From assembly GCF_029714425.1 (NCBI RefSeq), contig NZ_CP121668.1, positions 5,663,501 through 5,727,500 on the forward strand: a stretch of 64,000 nucleotides of DNA, written 5' to 3'. This stretch comes from Bradyrhizobium sp. CB2312 (GTDB taxonomy: Bacteria > Pseudomonadota > Alphaproteobacteria > Rhizobiales > Xanthobacteraceae). Shown one piece after another: positions 17,548-26,521 of the stretch; position 1 is the stretch's first letter; every line of letters starts with the position of its first letter. The notes below the pieces were generated by a model. The model saw only the letters and a list, made by a program, of their open reading frames with translations, did not search any database and was not told where the DNA came from. The position numbers and the translations under genes are program-made.

Positions 17548-20500
17548 CTACATTGTCGTAGGCGAGGATTCCCCTTTCGAGCTTTGCCCTCTGCGCATTG
17601 GCGGCTTACGCAGCGCGGGACCTTCGGCCGACTCCGTGGCGCCGAACCAGGTGACATAGAGCGTCGGCAGGAAGACGAGCGTAAGAACCGTGCCAACCAG
17701 CAAGCCACCCATGATCGCGAAGGCCATTGGACCCCAGAAGACTGTAGGTGCGATCGGAATCATTCCGAGGACAGTCGACACAGCGGTCAACATGATCGGG
17801 CGAAATCGGGAACTGCTACCGTCGACCGCGGCTTCCCAGGGCGTCTTCCCTAGAGCACGTTCGGCGTCAATCTGACCAATCAGAATGACCACGTTCTTGC
17901 TGATCATGCCGAGAAGCGCCAGCACACCGAGAATGGCGACGAAGCCTAGCGGCCTTCCTGACAGCATCAAGGCGGCAACGACACCGATCAGACCAAGCGG
18001 CGCCACGCTGAGGACCATGAAAAGTCTCGGAAAGCTCTGGAGTTGCGCCATAAGGATAGTGAACATGACGAACAGCATCACCGGAACCACAGCCAGCACG
18101 GATGCCTGCGACTTCTGGCTCTCTTCCACCGTGCCACCCACGACCACGTCGTACGACGGCGGGAGCGTCTTTCTGAAGCTCTCGATCGCCGGCGACAGCG
18201 ACGTGACCACGCTTGCCGGCAACGTGTTGCCGACGATAGCCGCCTGGACGGTCAAGGTCGGAACGCGATCGCGTCTCCAGATGAGCGGAAATTCTTGGTC
18301 ATATTCGAAGGATGCAAACTGGCCGAGAGGAACGGTTTGCCCGCTCGGCAAGGCCACCTGCAGATTGCGCAGGCTGTCCAGCGAAACCCTCTGCGCGTCG
18401 GTCGCACGCGCGACCACGTTGACCAGGTAGATATCGTCGCGAACCTGGGTTATCGGCGTGCCGGTCATCATCGCGTTCAACGTGGTTGCGATCGCCTGCG
18501 AGCTGAGGCCGAGAAGGCGGGCTTCATTCTGATCGACGCGGATGCGCACCTGTCGATCGGGCTCCATCCAGTCGAAATTGACCTGCCTGGTCTCCAGACT
18601 GGAACCAACGATCCGTCCAACATCGAGCGCAATCTCTCGTACCCGCTCTACGTCAGGCCCGCTGACGCGGTACTGTACTGGCCATCCAACCGGAGGTCCA
18701 AGCTCGAGCGGAGAAACGAACGAAATTGCCTTGGGGAATTCCTGAGCCAGGAGCTTTTCGAGCTTGGCATGCAGCCGGTCGCGGGCCGCAACGTCCTTGG
18801 CGACCACAACGCTCTGGGTAAAGAAGTCGTTCGGTAGTTGCACATTGAGGGGCAAGTAGAAGCGGATGGCGCCGCGTCCAACATAGGTGCTCCATCTTGC
18901 GACATCGGAATCCGCCCCAAGAGCCGCATCCAGACGCTTCGCCGCCGCCTCGCTCGCATAGATTGACGCGTTCTGCGGCAAACTGATATCTACCAGCAAT
19001 TCCGGACGATCCGACGACGGAAAGAACTGCCGCGGGATCAACGGCATCGCAAGGACCGCGGCTACCAGGAGCGCCACCGAGATCGCGATCGTCAGCCATT
19101 TCCCGCGCATCGCGAATGTCAGGAAGCTCCGGTACATCCGGAAAATCCTGCCCGGATCCGCGGAGTCGCGTTGCCGGGGCGGGACCAAGATCGCAGCGCC
19201 GAGCAGTGGCGTGAAAATGACCGCCACGAACCACGATACCAGCAGCGCGATCGTGACCACGGCAAACAGCGAGAACGTGTATTCGCCGGCCGAGCTCGCC
19301 GCAAAGCCCACCGGGATAAAGCCCGCGATCGTCACCAACGTGCCCGCGAGCATCGCCATCGCATGGGTCCGGTATGCGAAAGTTGCCGCCTCGACCTTGC
19401 TGGCGCCCTCCGCCAATTTGTTGAGCGTCGCGTCGGTCGTCGTCATCGCGTCGTCGACCAGCAACGCGAGCGCAATGATCAGTGCGCCAAGCGATATACG
19501 CTGCATGTCGATGCCAAGAAGCGCCATGATCGGAAACACGATCGCCAGCGTGAAAGGTATGGCAAGCGCAATGATCAGGCCGGGGCGTACGCCGAGGCTG
19601 ATGAAGCTCACCACCATGATGATGGCGATCGCCTGCATCAGCGAGACCATGAACTCCCGGATCGCGTGGTCGACGACAACGGGCTGGTCCGCGACCAAGC
19701 TCGGCTCAATTCCGATCGGAAGTTCCGCCGTGATCCGGGCCATTGCCTTTCTGAGGTTGGCGCCGAGCGCAAGGATGTCGCCGCCATCCCGCATGGCGAT
19801 GGCAAGTCCTATTGCCGGCTGACCATTGACACGAAACATCGGCTGGGGCGGGTCCGTGTAACCGCGCCGTACGCGGGCCATATCTCTCAAGCGCAGCATG
19901 CGGCCGCCCGCCGAGAAGTTGATGTTGGCGATGTCCTGCTCCGACTGGAAGCCTCCCGACACCCGAATCGAAATGCTTTCCGAGCTTGTCTGTATCGTTC
20001 CGGCCGGACGCACGATGTTTTGCGACTGGAGCGCTGCAATCAGGGCGGACCGATCAACGCCGAGGGCCGCGAGCTCCTTGGTGGAAAATTCGACGAAGAT
20101 CACTTCATCCTGCTCGCCCAACAGCTCGATCTTCGACACGTCGGGCACGAGAAGCAGCCTCGAGCGGGTCTCCTCGACCCGATCGCGCAACTCACGCTGG
20201 CTGAAGCCGTCGCTGGTGAAGCCGTAGATGATCCCGAACGTATCGCCGAATTCGTCATTGAACGCCGGCCCAATGACGCCGTCGGGCAGCGTATGGCGCA
20301 TGTCGCCGATCGACTTGCGCACGTGGTACCAGGTGTCGGCAACCTCTCTTGCGTTTGCGCTGCCCTTCAGATTCACGAAGACGATCGAGACGCCGGCCCT
20401 CGTGAAACTTCGCAGGAAGTCGAGATGCGGCGTTTCCTGAAGTCGACGTTCGAGGCGCTCCGTCACCTGTTTCACCGTTTCCTCCACGGATGCGCCAGGC

Positions 20501-20661
20501 CAGGCGGCCTGAACAACCATGGTCTTGATGATGAAGGCTGGATCTTCGTTGCGCCCCAACCGGAAATAGGACAGTACGCCGGCAATGACCGCAACGATCA
20601 TCATGTAGACGACCAGCGAGCGGTGCTTCAGCGCCCAATCGGAAAGATTGATTCCGCTCAT
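17548..20661 (-). CDS. Efflux RND transporter permease subunit
   Basis: 1037 residues, full-length inner-membrane proton/substrate antiporter of the AcrB/MexB class. Twelve-helix layout with two large periplasmic domains; the TM4 proton-relay pair is present in LALLVDDAMTTTDATL (adjacent Asp residues), and the TM10 Lys is in GMISKNVVILIGQID. It is downstream of, and overlaps by ATGA, its adaptor gene. No outer-membrane factor gene is adjacent, so a shared TolC-like channel is likely. Sequence is nearer to the cation/multidrug 'MdtC-like' RND group than to CusA; the substrate is unknown. Confidence 0.95.
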   Translation of the reverse strand: MSGINLSDWALKHRSLVVYMMIVAVIAGVLSYFRLGRNEDPAFIIKTMVVQAAWPGASVEETVKQVTERLERRLQETPHLDFLRSFTRAGVSIVFVNLKGSANAREVADTWYHVRKSIGDMRHTLPDGVIGPAFNDEFGDTFGIIYGFTSDGFSQRELRDRVEETRSRLLLVPDVSKIELLGEQDEVIFVEFSTKELAALGVDRSALIAALQSQNIVRPAGTIQTSSESISIRVSGGFQSEQDIANINFSAGGRMLRLRDMARVRRGYTDPPQPMFRVNGQPAIGLAIAMRDGGDILALGANLRKAMARITAELPIGIEPSLVADQPVVVDHAIREFMVSLMQAIAIIMVVSFISLGVRPGLIIALAIPFTLAIVFPIMALLGIDMQRISLGALIIALALLVDDAMTTTDATLNKLAEGASKVEAATFAYRTHAMAMLAGTLVTIAGFIPVGFAASSAGEYTFSLFAVVTIALLVSWFVAVIFTPLLGAAILVPPRQRDSADPGRIFRMYRSFLTFAMRGKWLTIAISVALLVAAVLAMPLIPRQFFPSSDRPELLVDISLPQNASIYASEAAAKRLDAALGADSDVARWSTYVGRGAIRFYLPLNVQLPNDFFTQSVVVAKDVAARDRLHAKLEKLLAQEFPKAISFVSPLELGPPVGWPVQYRVSGPDVERVREIALDVGRIVGSSLETRQVNFDWMEPDRQVRIRVDQNEARLLGLSSQAIATTLNAMMTGTPITQVRDDIYLVNVVARATDAQRVSLDSLRNLQVALPSGQTVPLGQFASFEYDQEFPLIWRRDRVPTLTVQAAIVGNTLPASVVTSLSPAIESFRKTLPPSYDVVVGGTVEESQKSQASVLAVVPVMLFVMFTILMAQLQSFPRLFMVLSVAPLGLIGVVAALMLSGRPLGFVAILGVLALLGMISKNVVILIGQIDAERALGKTPWEAAVDGSSSRFRPIMLTAVSTVLGMIPIAPTVFWGPMAFAIMGGLLVGTVLTLVFLPTLYVTWFGATESAEGPALRKPPMRRGQSSKGESSPTTM

Positions 20662-21761
20662 GGCCCTGATCCGAGAACGCGGACTGTCTGACCCGAGTGA
20701 AGCGCCTGGACGCCGGCGGTGACAATGACTTCACCGGTGTCGAGTCCTTGCGAGATCACCGCTTGGGCTTCATCGAACCGTAGCACATCCACATTGCGAA
20801 CTGAGACCGTGTTGTTGGCGGGATCGACGACCCAAACGGCGGGGCGTTGGTTCATCCTGGTCAGGGCGGAAGAAGGAATATCGATCATCGGCCCGGCACT
20901 CGTGCTCACCCTTCCGACGACCGTCGCGCCCAGCCGCATCGCCGGCGGGGGATCGGTCAGACCGACTCTGACCTCGAAGGTCCGCGTCACGGCGCTGGCC
21001 TGCGCGGCGACCTCGCGAACGCGCCCCTTCGCCTTTATTGTCGGATCATCGGCTAGGCTGACTTCGACCTCCGGATCCGAAGAAGCCGATCTGACCAATT
21101 GAGAGGGAATGTCGAAGACGGCGTCGCGGCCGTCTTGTCGCGCGATCCTCGCAATCATCTGCCCGACCTGGACCACTTCGCCGGCTCCCGGGCCGGTGGC
21201 GGTTATCACGCCGGGTGCATCGGCCGTCAGTTCGGTGAAACCGACGAGGTCATGTGCGGCGCTCAGTTGCGCCTCAGCCGCGTCGACCTGCGACTGCGCA
21301 GTTTGCTGGGCCTGGGTGGCAGCATCGAAATTGGCGCGCGTTGTCCAGCCCTGCGCCAAGAGCGTCTCCTGACGGTCGAAGTGATTGCGTGCCTGCGTCA
21401 ACTGTCCCTGCGCCGCAGCCAGAGATGCCTGCGCCTGACGCAGTCCATTCAGTTCGTTCTGTGACTCCAATCGCGCCAGCATTTGGCCGGCTTTGACCCT
21501 GTCGCCAATCTTGGTGTCGTTGCTCAGAAGTCGCCCGGATATCCGGAACGCAACATTCACTTCATCTTCGGCTTCGATCCGCCCTGTAAATGTCAGGGGT
21601 GTTGTGACCTTGCGCTTTTCCACAGTCGACGTGCGCACGATTCGCGGAACGGGCGTGTCATTCGTTGCCTGTTCTCTGCCGCAGGCTCCCAGGGTCAGCG
21701 AGAATGCCGCCACGAACGTCGACGTTACCATGTATCGGAACGTGCAACGGCTGCCGCTCAT
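20658..21761 (-). CDS. Efflux RND transporter periplasmic adaptor (lipoprotein)
   Basis: 367 residues from ATG 21761 (AAGAGG about 9 bases upstream; GTG 21770 and ATG 21767 are alternatives). A lipoprotein signal ends in lipobox LGAC with Cys27. Membrane-fusion-protein layout follows: beta-barrel start KRKVTTPLTFTGRIEAEDEVNVAFRIS, lipoyl half, a long coiled hairpin (LRQAQASLAAAQGQLTQARN), then the second lipoyl and barrel domains. It bridges the permease at 17548-20661 to an outer-membrane channel. The four-base overlap with the permease shows one operon, adaptor first. Confidence 0.93.
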   Translation of the reverse strand: MSGSRCTFRYMVTSTFVAAFSLTLGACGREQATNDTPVPRIVRTSTVEKRKVTTPLTFTGRIEAEDEVNVAFRISGRLLSNDTKIGDRVKAGQMLARLESQNELNGLRQAQASLAAAQGQLTQARNHFDRQETLLAQGWTTRANFDAATQAQQTAQSQVDAAEAQLSAAHDLVGFTELTADAPGVITATGPGAGEVVQVGQMIARIARQDGRDAVFDIPSQLVRSASSDPEVEVSLADDPTIKAKGRVREVAAQASAVTRTFEVRVGLTDPPPAMRLGATVVGRVSTSAGPMIDIPSSALTRMNQRPAVWVVDPANNTVSVRNVDVLRFDEAQAVISQGLDTGEVIVTAGVQALHSGQTVRVLGSGP

Positions 21762-22256
21762 GGACATCACCTCTTGCGTTCCAAGACTATCGCCGTGGGT
21801 ATTTTGCCGAACGGCTTTGGTATAAAAATCGGTAAATCTACTCGGTGCGGCTGGATTTAATCGTGGTTTGCCGAGGTGTGTTCGTAGGGAGTTTTCCTAG
21901 GGGTGATCAGGCCTTCACCCGATATCGCCAGTTCTGCTGCCAATACATGATGGGATCACGAGATGGAGTATGGCGCGCGGCGGAGCCGTCGCGCGCTACT
22001 CGCGCTTCACTTGATCGGCGCCGTCGAACCTTGAGGGTCGCGAGATCCTATCCAAGACGATGGCGCCGGACGATCCACTCGTGGGCGCCATCGGAACCAT
22101 TTTGGATGATGATGTATCGCTACGCCAGCTCGCGGCTTGAGCATTGAATGACTTGCCGAGAGAGACATCTTCCGCGAAGTTTACGTTTATCTCCCGCAAG
22201 TCCGTATCTTCGCCGCAACGCAGGCGCCGACGTTAGAAACGAGCCAGGAAGCGGCC
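21762..22256. other. Intergenic, 495 bp
   Basis: Divergent spacer between the RND operon and the antiporter operon. A 67-codon minus-strand frame at 21996-22199 has no recognisable features and I do not call it. Both operon promoters must lie here. Confidence 0.5.
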
Positions 22257-22775
22257 ATGAAAGGTCCCTCGGCTGATCCAGATGCATGCGCCGCCGCAGC
22301 TGGTCCATTGTGGCCGGTCGCGACGTACCGAGCATCATTGTTCTTTTGCCTGTGGCTGGTGCTTGCCGGTGTCGATGTCGCCGATCTTCCCGCCGCCGCG
22401 GCCGCGATCGCCGCCGCAACTTGGACGAGCCTGCACCTGCTCGAGCCGAGCCGCGCGCGGCGATCGGTTCGCGCCATCGCCCGCCTGATCCTTCTTTTCC
22501 TGTATCACTCGGTGGTCGCCGGAGCAGACGTTGCAGGGCGCGCACTTAATCCCCGATTGCCGCTGCACCCGGGATTTGTGACCTATCCGAGTCGGCTTTC
22601 GCCCGGGCTGCGGCAGAACGTGTTCACGACGCTCACCAGCCTGCTGCCCGGGACGGTGCCGGCGGGCGAGGAGAACGGAGAGATCGTCTATCATTGCCTC
22701 GACATCCGACAGCCGGTCGTGACCGATCTTGCCGCCGAGGAACTGGCGCTGGTTCAAGCCCTATACAATGACTGA
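22257..22775 (+). CDS. mrpE: Na+/H+ antiporter subunit E (MrpE/MnhE)
   Basis: 172 residues, small integral-membrane subunit of Mrp/Mbh complexes. Two hydrophobic segments lie near residues 27-60 (LFFCLWLVLAG..., AAAAIAAATW), followed by the cytoplasmic domain with ARLILLFLYHSVVAGADVAGRAL, PGFVTYPSRL, the hallmark LLPGTVPAG and a late VYHCLDI. Start at ATG 22257 with CCAGGAAG six to seven bases before. First gene of the six-gene operon; it overlaps the next start by eight bases. Confidence 0.88.
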   Translation: MKGPSADPDACAAAAGPLWPVATYRASLFFCLWLVLAGVDVADLPAAAAAIAAATWTSLHLLEPSRARRSVRAIARLILLFLYHSVVAGADVAGRALNPRLPLHPGFVTYPSRLSPGLRQNVFTTLTSLLPGTVPAGEENGEIVYHCLDIRQPVVTDLAAEELALVQALYND

Positions 22776-23058
22776 GTTCCTGACCGCCGCAGTCGGCTTG
22801 ATCCTGGCCCTGCTGGCACTCGGGCTGGTGTCGATATTGCGTGGTCCGGGCGATGCGGACCGTATGATGGCGGCGCAATTGATCGGCACCGCAGGCATTG
22901 CCGTGTTGCTCCTTCTCGGCACCGTGACGGGCGTCCCGGCGGCCATCGACGTGGCATTGATCCTGGCGTTGCTCGCCACCTTCGCGTCCATCGCGTTCGT
23001 CAAGAAGGGGCTTTCCCGCCTCGAAACCGACGGGCTTGATTCAACGGGGGACAGATGA
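22768..23058 (+). CDS. mrpF: Na+/H+ antiporter subunit F (MrpF/MnhF)
   Basis: 96 residues from ATG 22768. Three predicted membrane segments, with the family signature IRG..DRMMA (ILRGPGDADRMMAAQLIGTA) near residue 24-43 and the following AAIDVALILALLATFASIAFVKK. It corresponds to MbhB in membrane-bound hydrogenase modules. Its start lies inside the end of mrpE and its end overlaps mrpG (23055). Confidence 0.9.
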   Translation: MTEFLTAAVGLILALLALGLVSILRGPGDADRMMAAQLIGTAGIAVLLLLGTVTGVPAAIDVALILALLATFASIAFVKKGLSRLETDGLDSTGDR

Positions 23059-23348
23059 ACCTCGCACGCGACGTCGTGACGATTGCCTGCGTGTCGGCGG
23101 GAGCGTTCTTCTTCCTCGCCGGCACCGTCGGCCTTCTTCGCTTTCCCGACACCCTGACCCGCCTACACGCGCTGACCAAGGCAGACAATCTCGGCCTGGG
23201 CTTCGTCGTGCTTGGCTTGCTCCCACAGGCAGGAAGCCTGCGCGACGGGTTGAAGCTGATCTGCATCTGGATGTTCGCACTGCTTGCCGGCGCCACCGTT
23301 TCCCAGTTGATCGCGCGCACGGCGCGCCAGAGCGGAGCGGCCAAATGA
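23055..23348 (+). CDS. mrpG: Na+/H+ antiporter subunit G (MrpG/MnhG)
   Basis: 97 residues, three hydrophobic segments. Family marks are GAFFFLAGTVGLLRFPDTLTRLHALTKADNLG and the hydrophilic-hydrophobic ending LIARTARQ. The GLLRFPD...RLHA..K motif is diagnostic of MrpG/MbhC. ATGA-type overlaps on both sides. Confidence 0.93.
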   Translation: MNLARDVVTIACVSAGAFFFLAGTVGLLRFPDTLTRLHALTKADNLGLGFVVLGLLPQAGSLRDGLKLICIWMFALLAGATVSQLIARTARQSGAAK

Positions 23349-24289
23349 GTACCGCAACAGTCTTCGAGATCGCACTCGCCGCCGTGGTGCTGGGCCTCGC
23401 CATCTGGACCATCGCCGTCCCCGATACCTATTCGTCCACCGTCGGGTTCGTCGCCTACGGCCTCCTGGTTGCGCTGATATGGGTGCGTCTCGACGCGGTC
23501 GATGTCGCACTAACGGAGGCCGCCATTGGCGGAGGTCTCGGCGGCGTGATGCTGTTAGGGGCGGCCGCCAGACTGCGCGGTAGCGAGGTGACAACGGCCG
23601 AACGTTGCAGCCTCACCGTGCGTCTCAGCGCCGCCATATTGTCTGCATCGACAGCGGCGGTGCTGGCCTTCGCAATCCTGCTCCTGCCGAATCCGCCACC
23701 AACGCTGGCACCGGCGGCCGTCTCGAATGCGGGAGCAACCGGAATGGCCAATCCCGTCACCAACGTGCTCATGGCCTTCCGCGGGATGGACACCATGCTC
23801 GAGAAGGTCGTGCTCCTGCTTGCCATCGTCGGTGTGTGGTCGCTCGCGGCGGACCGCAATTGGGGCGGTCGTCAGGGACCGCGCCACGAGGCCGACCCCA
23901 AGGGCGTTCTCGCCTTTCTCGCGCGCCTCCTTCCTCCCGCGGGCATCGTCGTCGGCATTTACATGCTGTGGACGGGGGCCGATCACCCCGGCGGAGCATT
24001 TCAGGGCGGCGCGGTTCTCGCGTCGATGTGGCTCTTGGTCATCATGGCTGGTTTGGCGGATACGCCACCCGTGAGCAGTCCACGGCTGCGGCTGGTCCTA
24101 GTGGCCGGGCCTGGCCTGTTTCTGGCCGTCGGCTTCGGTGGACTTTGCTTCGGAGCGGCGTTCCTCGCCTACCCGGTTGCAATCGCTAAACCTCTGATCA
24201 TTGGCATCGAGGTCGCGATGACCCTGACGATTGCAGCGACACTCGCCCTCCTGCTCGCCGGCGCGCCGGAAAGGAGTGTCGAGCCATGA
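23345..24289 (+). CDS. Fused MbhD/MbhE-like plus MrpB antiporter subunit
   Basis: 314 residues from ATG 23345, whose ATGA overlaps the mrpG stop. Residues about 5-80 match the MbhD (DUF4040) part of MrpA's C-terminus: GFVAYGLLVALIWVRLDAVDVALTEAAIGGGL. Residues about 125-160 look like the MbhE segment (ANPVTNVLMAFRGMDTMLEKVVLLLAIVG). Residues about 180-305 are MrpB/MnhB (LLPPAGIVVGIYMLWTGADHPGGAFQGGAVLA). So the C-terminal piece of MrpA is joined to MrpB, while the large NuoL-like half of MrpA is not encoded in this operon. Confidence 0.85.
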   Translation: MSTATVFEIALAAVVLGLAIWTIAVPDTYSSTVGFVAYGLLVALIWVRLDAVDVALTEAAIGGGLGGVMLLGAAARLRGSEVTTAERCSLTVRLSAAILSASTAAVLAFAILLLPNPPPTLAPAAVSNAGATGMANPVTNVLMAFRGMDTMLEKVVLLLAIVGVWSLAADRNWGGRQGPRHEADPKGVLAFLARLLPPAGIVVGIYMLWTGADHPGGAFQGGAVLASMWLLVIMAGLADTPPVSSPRLRLVLVAGPGLFLAVGFGGLCFGAAFLAYPVAIAKPLIIGIEVAMTLTIAATLALLLAGAPERSVEP

Positions 24290-24627
24290 GCGGCGTCACG
24301 GTGTTTGGATCATTCGCAGCTGCGGCGATTGGACTTGGGCTCTACGGCCTGATTACCAATCCGCGACCGCTTCGCAAGATCATCGCATTCAATCTGGTCG
24401 GCAGCGGCGTCTTTCTTCTGTTTGGCATCGTCGGACGAAGGGGCACCGCGGCGGGCGTTGGCAATGATCCGGTCCCACAAGCCCTGGTGATCACGGGAAT
24501 AGTGGTAGCGTTTTCCGCAACGGCCCTGGCGATCGCCTTGCTGCTCCGATTGTTCCAGACCGGCGGCTCCCTGACGCTCGGCAGTCGCGCGCCGCCGGGC
24601 CCGCGGTCCGACCCATCCGGTGACTGA
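24286..24627 (+). CDS. mrpC: Na+/H+ antiporter subunit C (MrpC/NuoK-like)
   Basis: 113 residues, three membrane segments, NuoK-like subunit. Typical pieces: IGLGLYGLITNPRPLRKIIAFNLVGSGVFLLF and DPVPQALVITGIVVAFSATALAIALLLRL, the latter being the DP.PQALVLTAIVI motif of MrpC with its membrane loops. The C-terminal 20 residues are hydrophilic. Overlaps both neighbours. Confidence 0.93.
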   Translation: MSGVTVFGSFAAAAIGLGLYGLITNPRPLRKIIAFNLVGSGVFLLFGIVGRRGTAAGVGNDPVPQALVITGIVVAFSATALAIALLLRLFQTGGSLTLGSRAPPGPRSDPSGD

Positions 24628-26396
24628 TGTTGGCTCCTGCCTCAGCGCTGGCGACGACGACGTTCGGCTTCGTGCTAGTCCTGTCGGTCGCCGTACCGGT
24701 TGCGGGCATCCTGCTGGCATTCACTCTCGGCGACCGTTACGTCCGGCAGGTAGCCCTAGCGGTTGTACCGTTGGGGTTGGCGATTGCGGGGGCCATTCTC
24801 CTGGCCGTGCCGCAGGGCGGCGGCCTCATAGTCTATCTACTTGGTGCATGGTCGCCCCCGCTAGGAGTGGCCTTGCGCGCGGACGGACTGTCGGCGGTGA
24901 TGCTCGCGACCACGGCGATTGTGATCTGCGCGGTCGCCGTCTTCGCCACGACTGACTTTCGTCCAGCATCGGACGCACGCACCTCCTTCGCATTCTGGAT
25001 CCTGTTGCTTGCCGTTTGGGCAGCGCTGAACATGATCTTCGTTGGCGGCGATCTCTTCACCCTGTATGTCGCGCTGGAGTTGCTGACATTCGCCGCAGTC
25101 CCGCTGGTCTGCCTCGATGGCCGCGCGGAGACGCTTCAGGCCGCGTTACGCTATCTTGTCTTTGCATTGCTCGGCTCGGTTCTCTACCTGCTGGGCGCGG
25201 CCCTGCTCTACGGCTTTTATGGGACGCTCGACATGGTGCTCATGTCGCGTGTCGTCTCAGCGCAGCCGGGCGTGCTCATTGCCGTCGCATTGATGACGGT
25301 CGGCCTCCTCGCAAAGACCGCGCTCTTCCCGTTGCACCTGTGGTTGCCGTCCGCTCACGCCGGCGCGCCGGCCGCGGCGAGCGCAATTCTATCCGGCTTG
25401 GTCGTGAAGGGATCGTTCTTCATCCTTCTGCGGCTTTGGTTCGACGTGATACCTGGCCTGCCCAGCCTTGCCGCCACGCAATTCCTGGCGGCACTGGGGA
25501 CCGGCGCGATCGTGATCGGAAGCGTGGTCGCCTTGCGGCAGGAGCGCCTCAAGCTGCTCGTAGCATATTCGACGTTGGCTCAGATCGGGTATCTCTTCTT
25601 GATCTTTCCGCTCGCTGCCAATGCCTTGGGTCAACTCGAGACCGGGCAAGCCTTTGCGGCGGGATTGCTGCAGGCGATCTCTCACGCCTCCGCAAAGGCG
25701 GCGATGTTCCTGGCCGTCGGATCGATCTACACCGGGCTGGGCCATGACCGCATTACCGGGCTGGGCGGTGTCGCACGTGTCCTACCTCTCAGCGTACTGA
25801 CCTTCGCAGTGGGTGGCCTCGCGCTGATGGGCGTTCAACCCAGCGGCGCAGCCTTTGCGAAAGAGCTTCTGCTGCAGGAGGCAACGAGGACAGGACAGTG
25901 GTGGTGGGCCGCGGTGCTGCATGCCGGTGGAATGTTCACGACCGCCTATGTCCTGTTGGTTCTGGCCTATGCGCTCGCGCCTTCCGATCAACCGATCGCG
26001 CCCATCCAGACGGCGCTGCCAAGCCGCGACCTACCCGCGCTCGCCCTGGCGATCTGTTCGCTGCTGCTTGGCTTAGTACCCTGGGAACCATACCTGCCGA
26101 TCTCACATGATGTGCTGCCGAAATTGTTCAGTAGCGATGGGTTCGCAAAATTGCTCCTGTCCGTGCTGGGAGGTGCGACGCTCGCCATCCTGCTAAATCC
26201 CTGGCGGCATCCGCTGGCTGCCTCGTCCGGCTGGAAGGCGCTGGGGAAGGTCCTCGAGCCGCTACGGCGCATCTGCTTTGGATTCGGCAACCTGGTCGAA
26301 CAAGCCGATGGTCTTCTTCGCGAATGGGCCGCGGCAGGCATCTCCCTGCTACTGCTCGGCCTGGCCCTCGCCGTATTGATGTTCGCCGCAAACTGA
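24627..26396 (+). CDS. mrpD: Proton-conducting antiporter subunit D (MrpD/NuoM-like)
   Basis: 589 residues, the only large proton-channel-like subunit of the operon. It carries the conserved membrane Glu (LYVALELLTFAAVPLV, near 145), the TM7 Lys (LLAKTALFPLHLWLPSAHAGAP, near 230), and a second buried Lys (LSGLVVKGSFFILLRLW). The later ISHASAKAAMFLAVGSIY has the His/Lys pair. Longer than typical MrpD (about 500), with an extra C-terminal hydrophilic stretch and final helix. Its first base is the last base of the mrpC stop. Confidence 0.92.
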   Translation: MLAPASALATTTFGFVLVLSVAVPVAGILLAFTLGDRYVRQVALAVVPLGLAIAGAILLAVPQGGGLIVYLLGAWSPPLGVALRADGLSAVMLATTAIVICAVAVFATTDFRPASDARTSFAFWILLLAVWAALNMIFVGGDLFTLYVALELLTFAAVPLVCLDGRAETLQAALRYLVFALLGSVLYLLGAALLYGFYGTLDMVLMSRVVSAQPGVLIAVALMTVGLLAKTALFPLHLWLPSAHAGAPAAASAILSGLVVKGSFFILLRLWFDVIPGLPSLAATQFLAALGTGAIVIGSVVALRQERLKLLVAYSTLAQIGYLFLIFPLAANALGQLETGQAFAAGLLQAISHASAKAAMFLAVGSIYTGLGHDRITGLGGVARVLPLSVLTFAVGGLALMGVQPSGAAFAKELLLQEATRTGQWWWAAVLHAGGMFTTAYVLLVLAYALAPSDQPIAPIQTALPSRDLPALALAICSLLLGLVPWEPYLPISHDVLPKLFSSDGFAKLLLSVLGGATLAILLNPWRHPLAASSGWKALGKVLEPLRRICFGFGNLVEQADGLLREWAAAGISLLLLGLALAVLMFAAN

Positions 26397-26521
26397 AGAC
26401 ATATCGTTCGGATTGATCCAGCCCGGCAGCAGCTGGTTCTGCCGCGCACGAACCACCATCATTCGCACCGGGTTCGCTTTGAGTCGGGCGCGTCGAACGC
26501 TCGGCCAAGCTAAGTCCGCTT

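Noticed and set aside
19171..20691. 506-codon frame antisense to the RND permease
   Set aside because: Arg/His/Asp-rich shadow without domains.
21996..22199. 67-codon minus-strand gene before the antiporter operon
   Set aside because: No recognisable motif and it occupies the expected promoter region.
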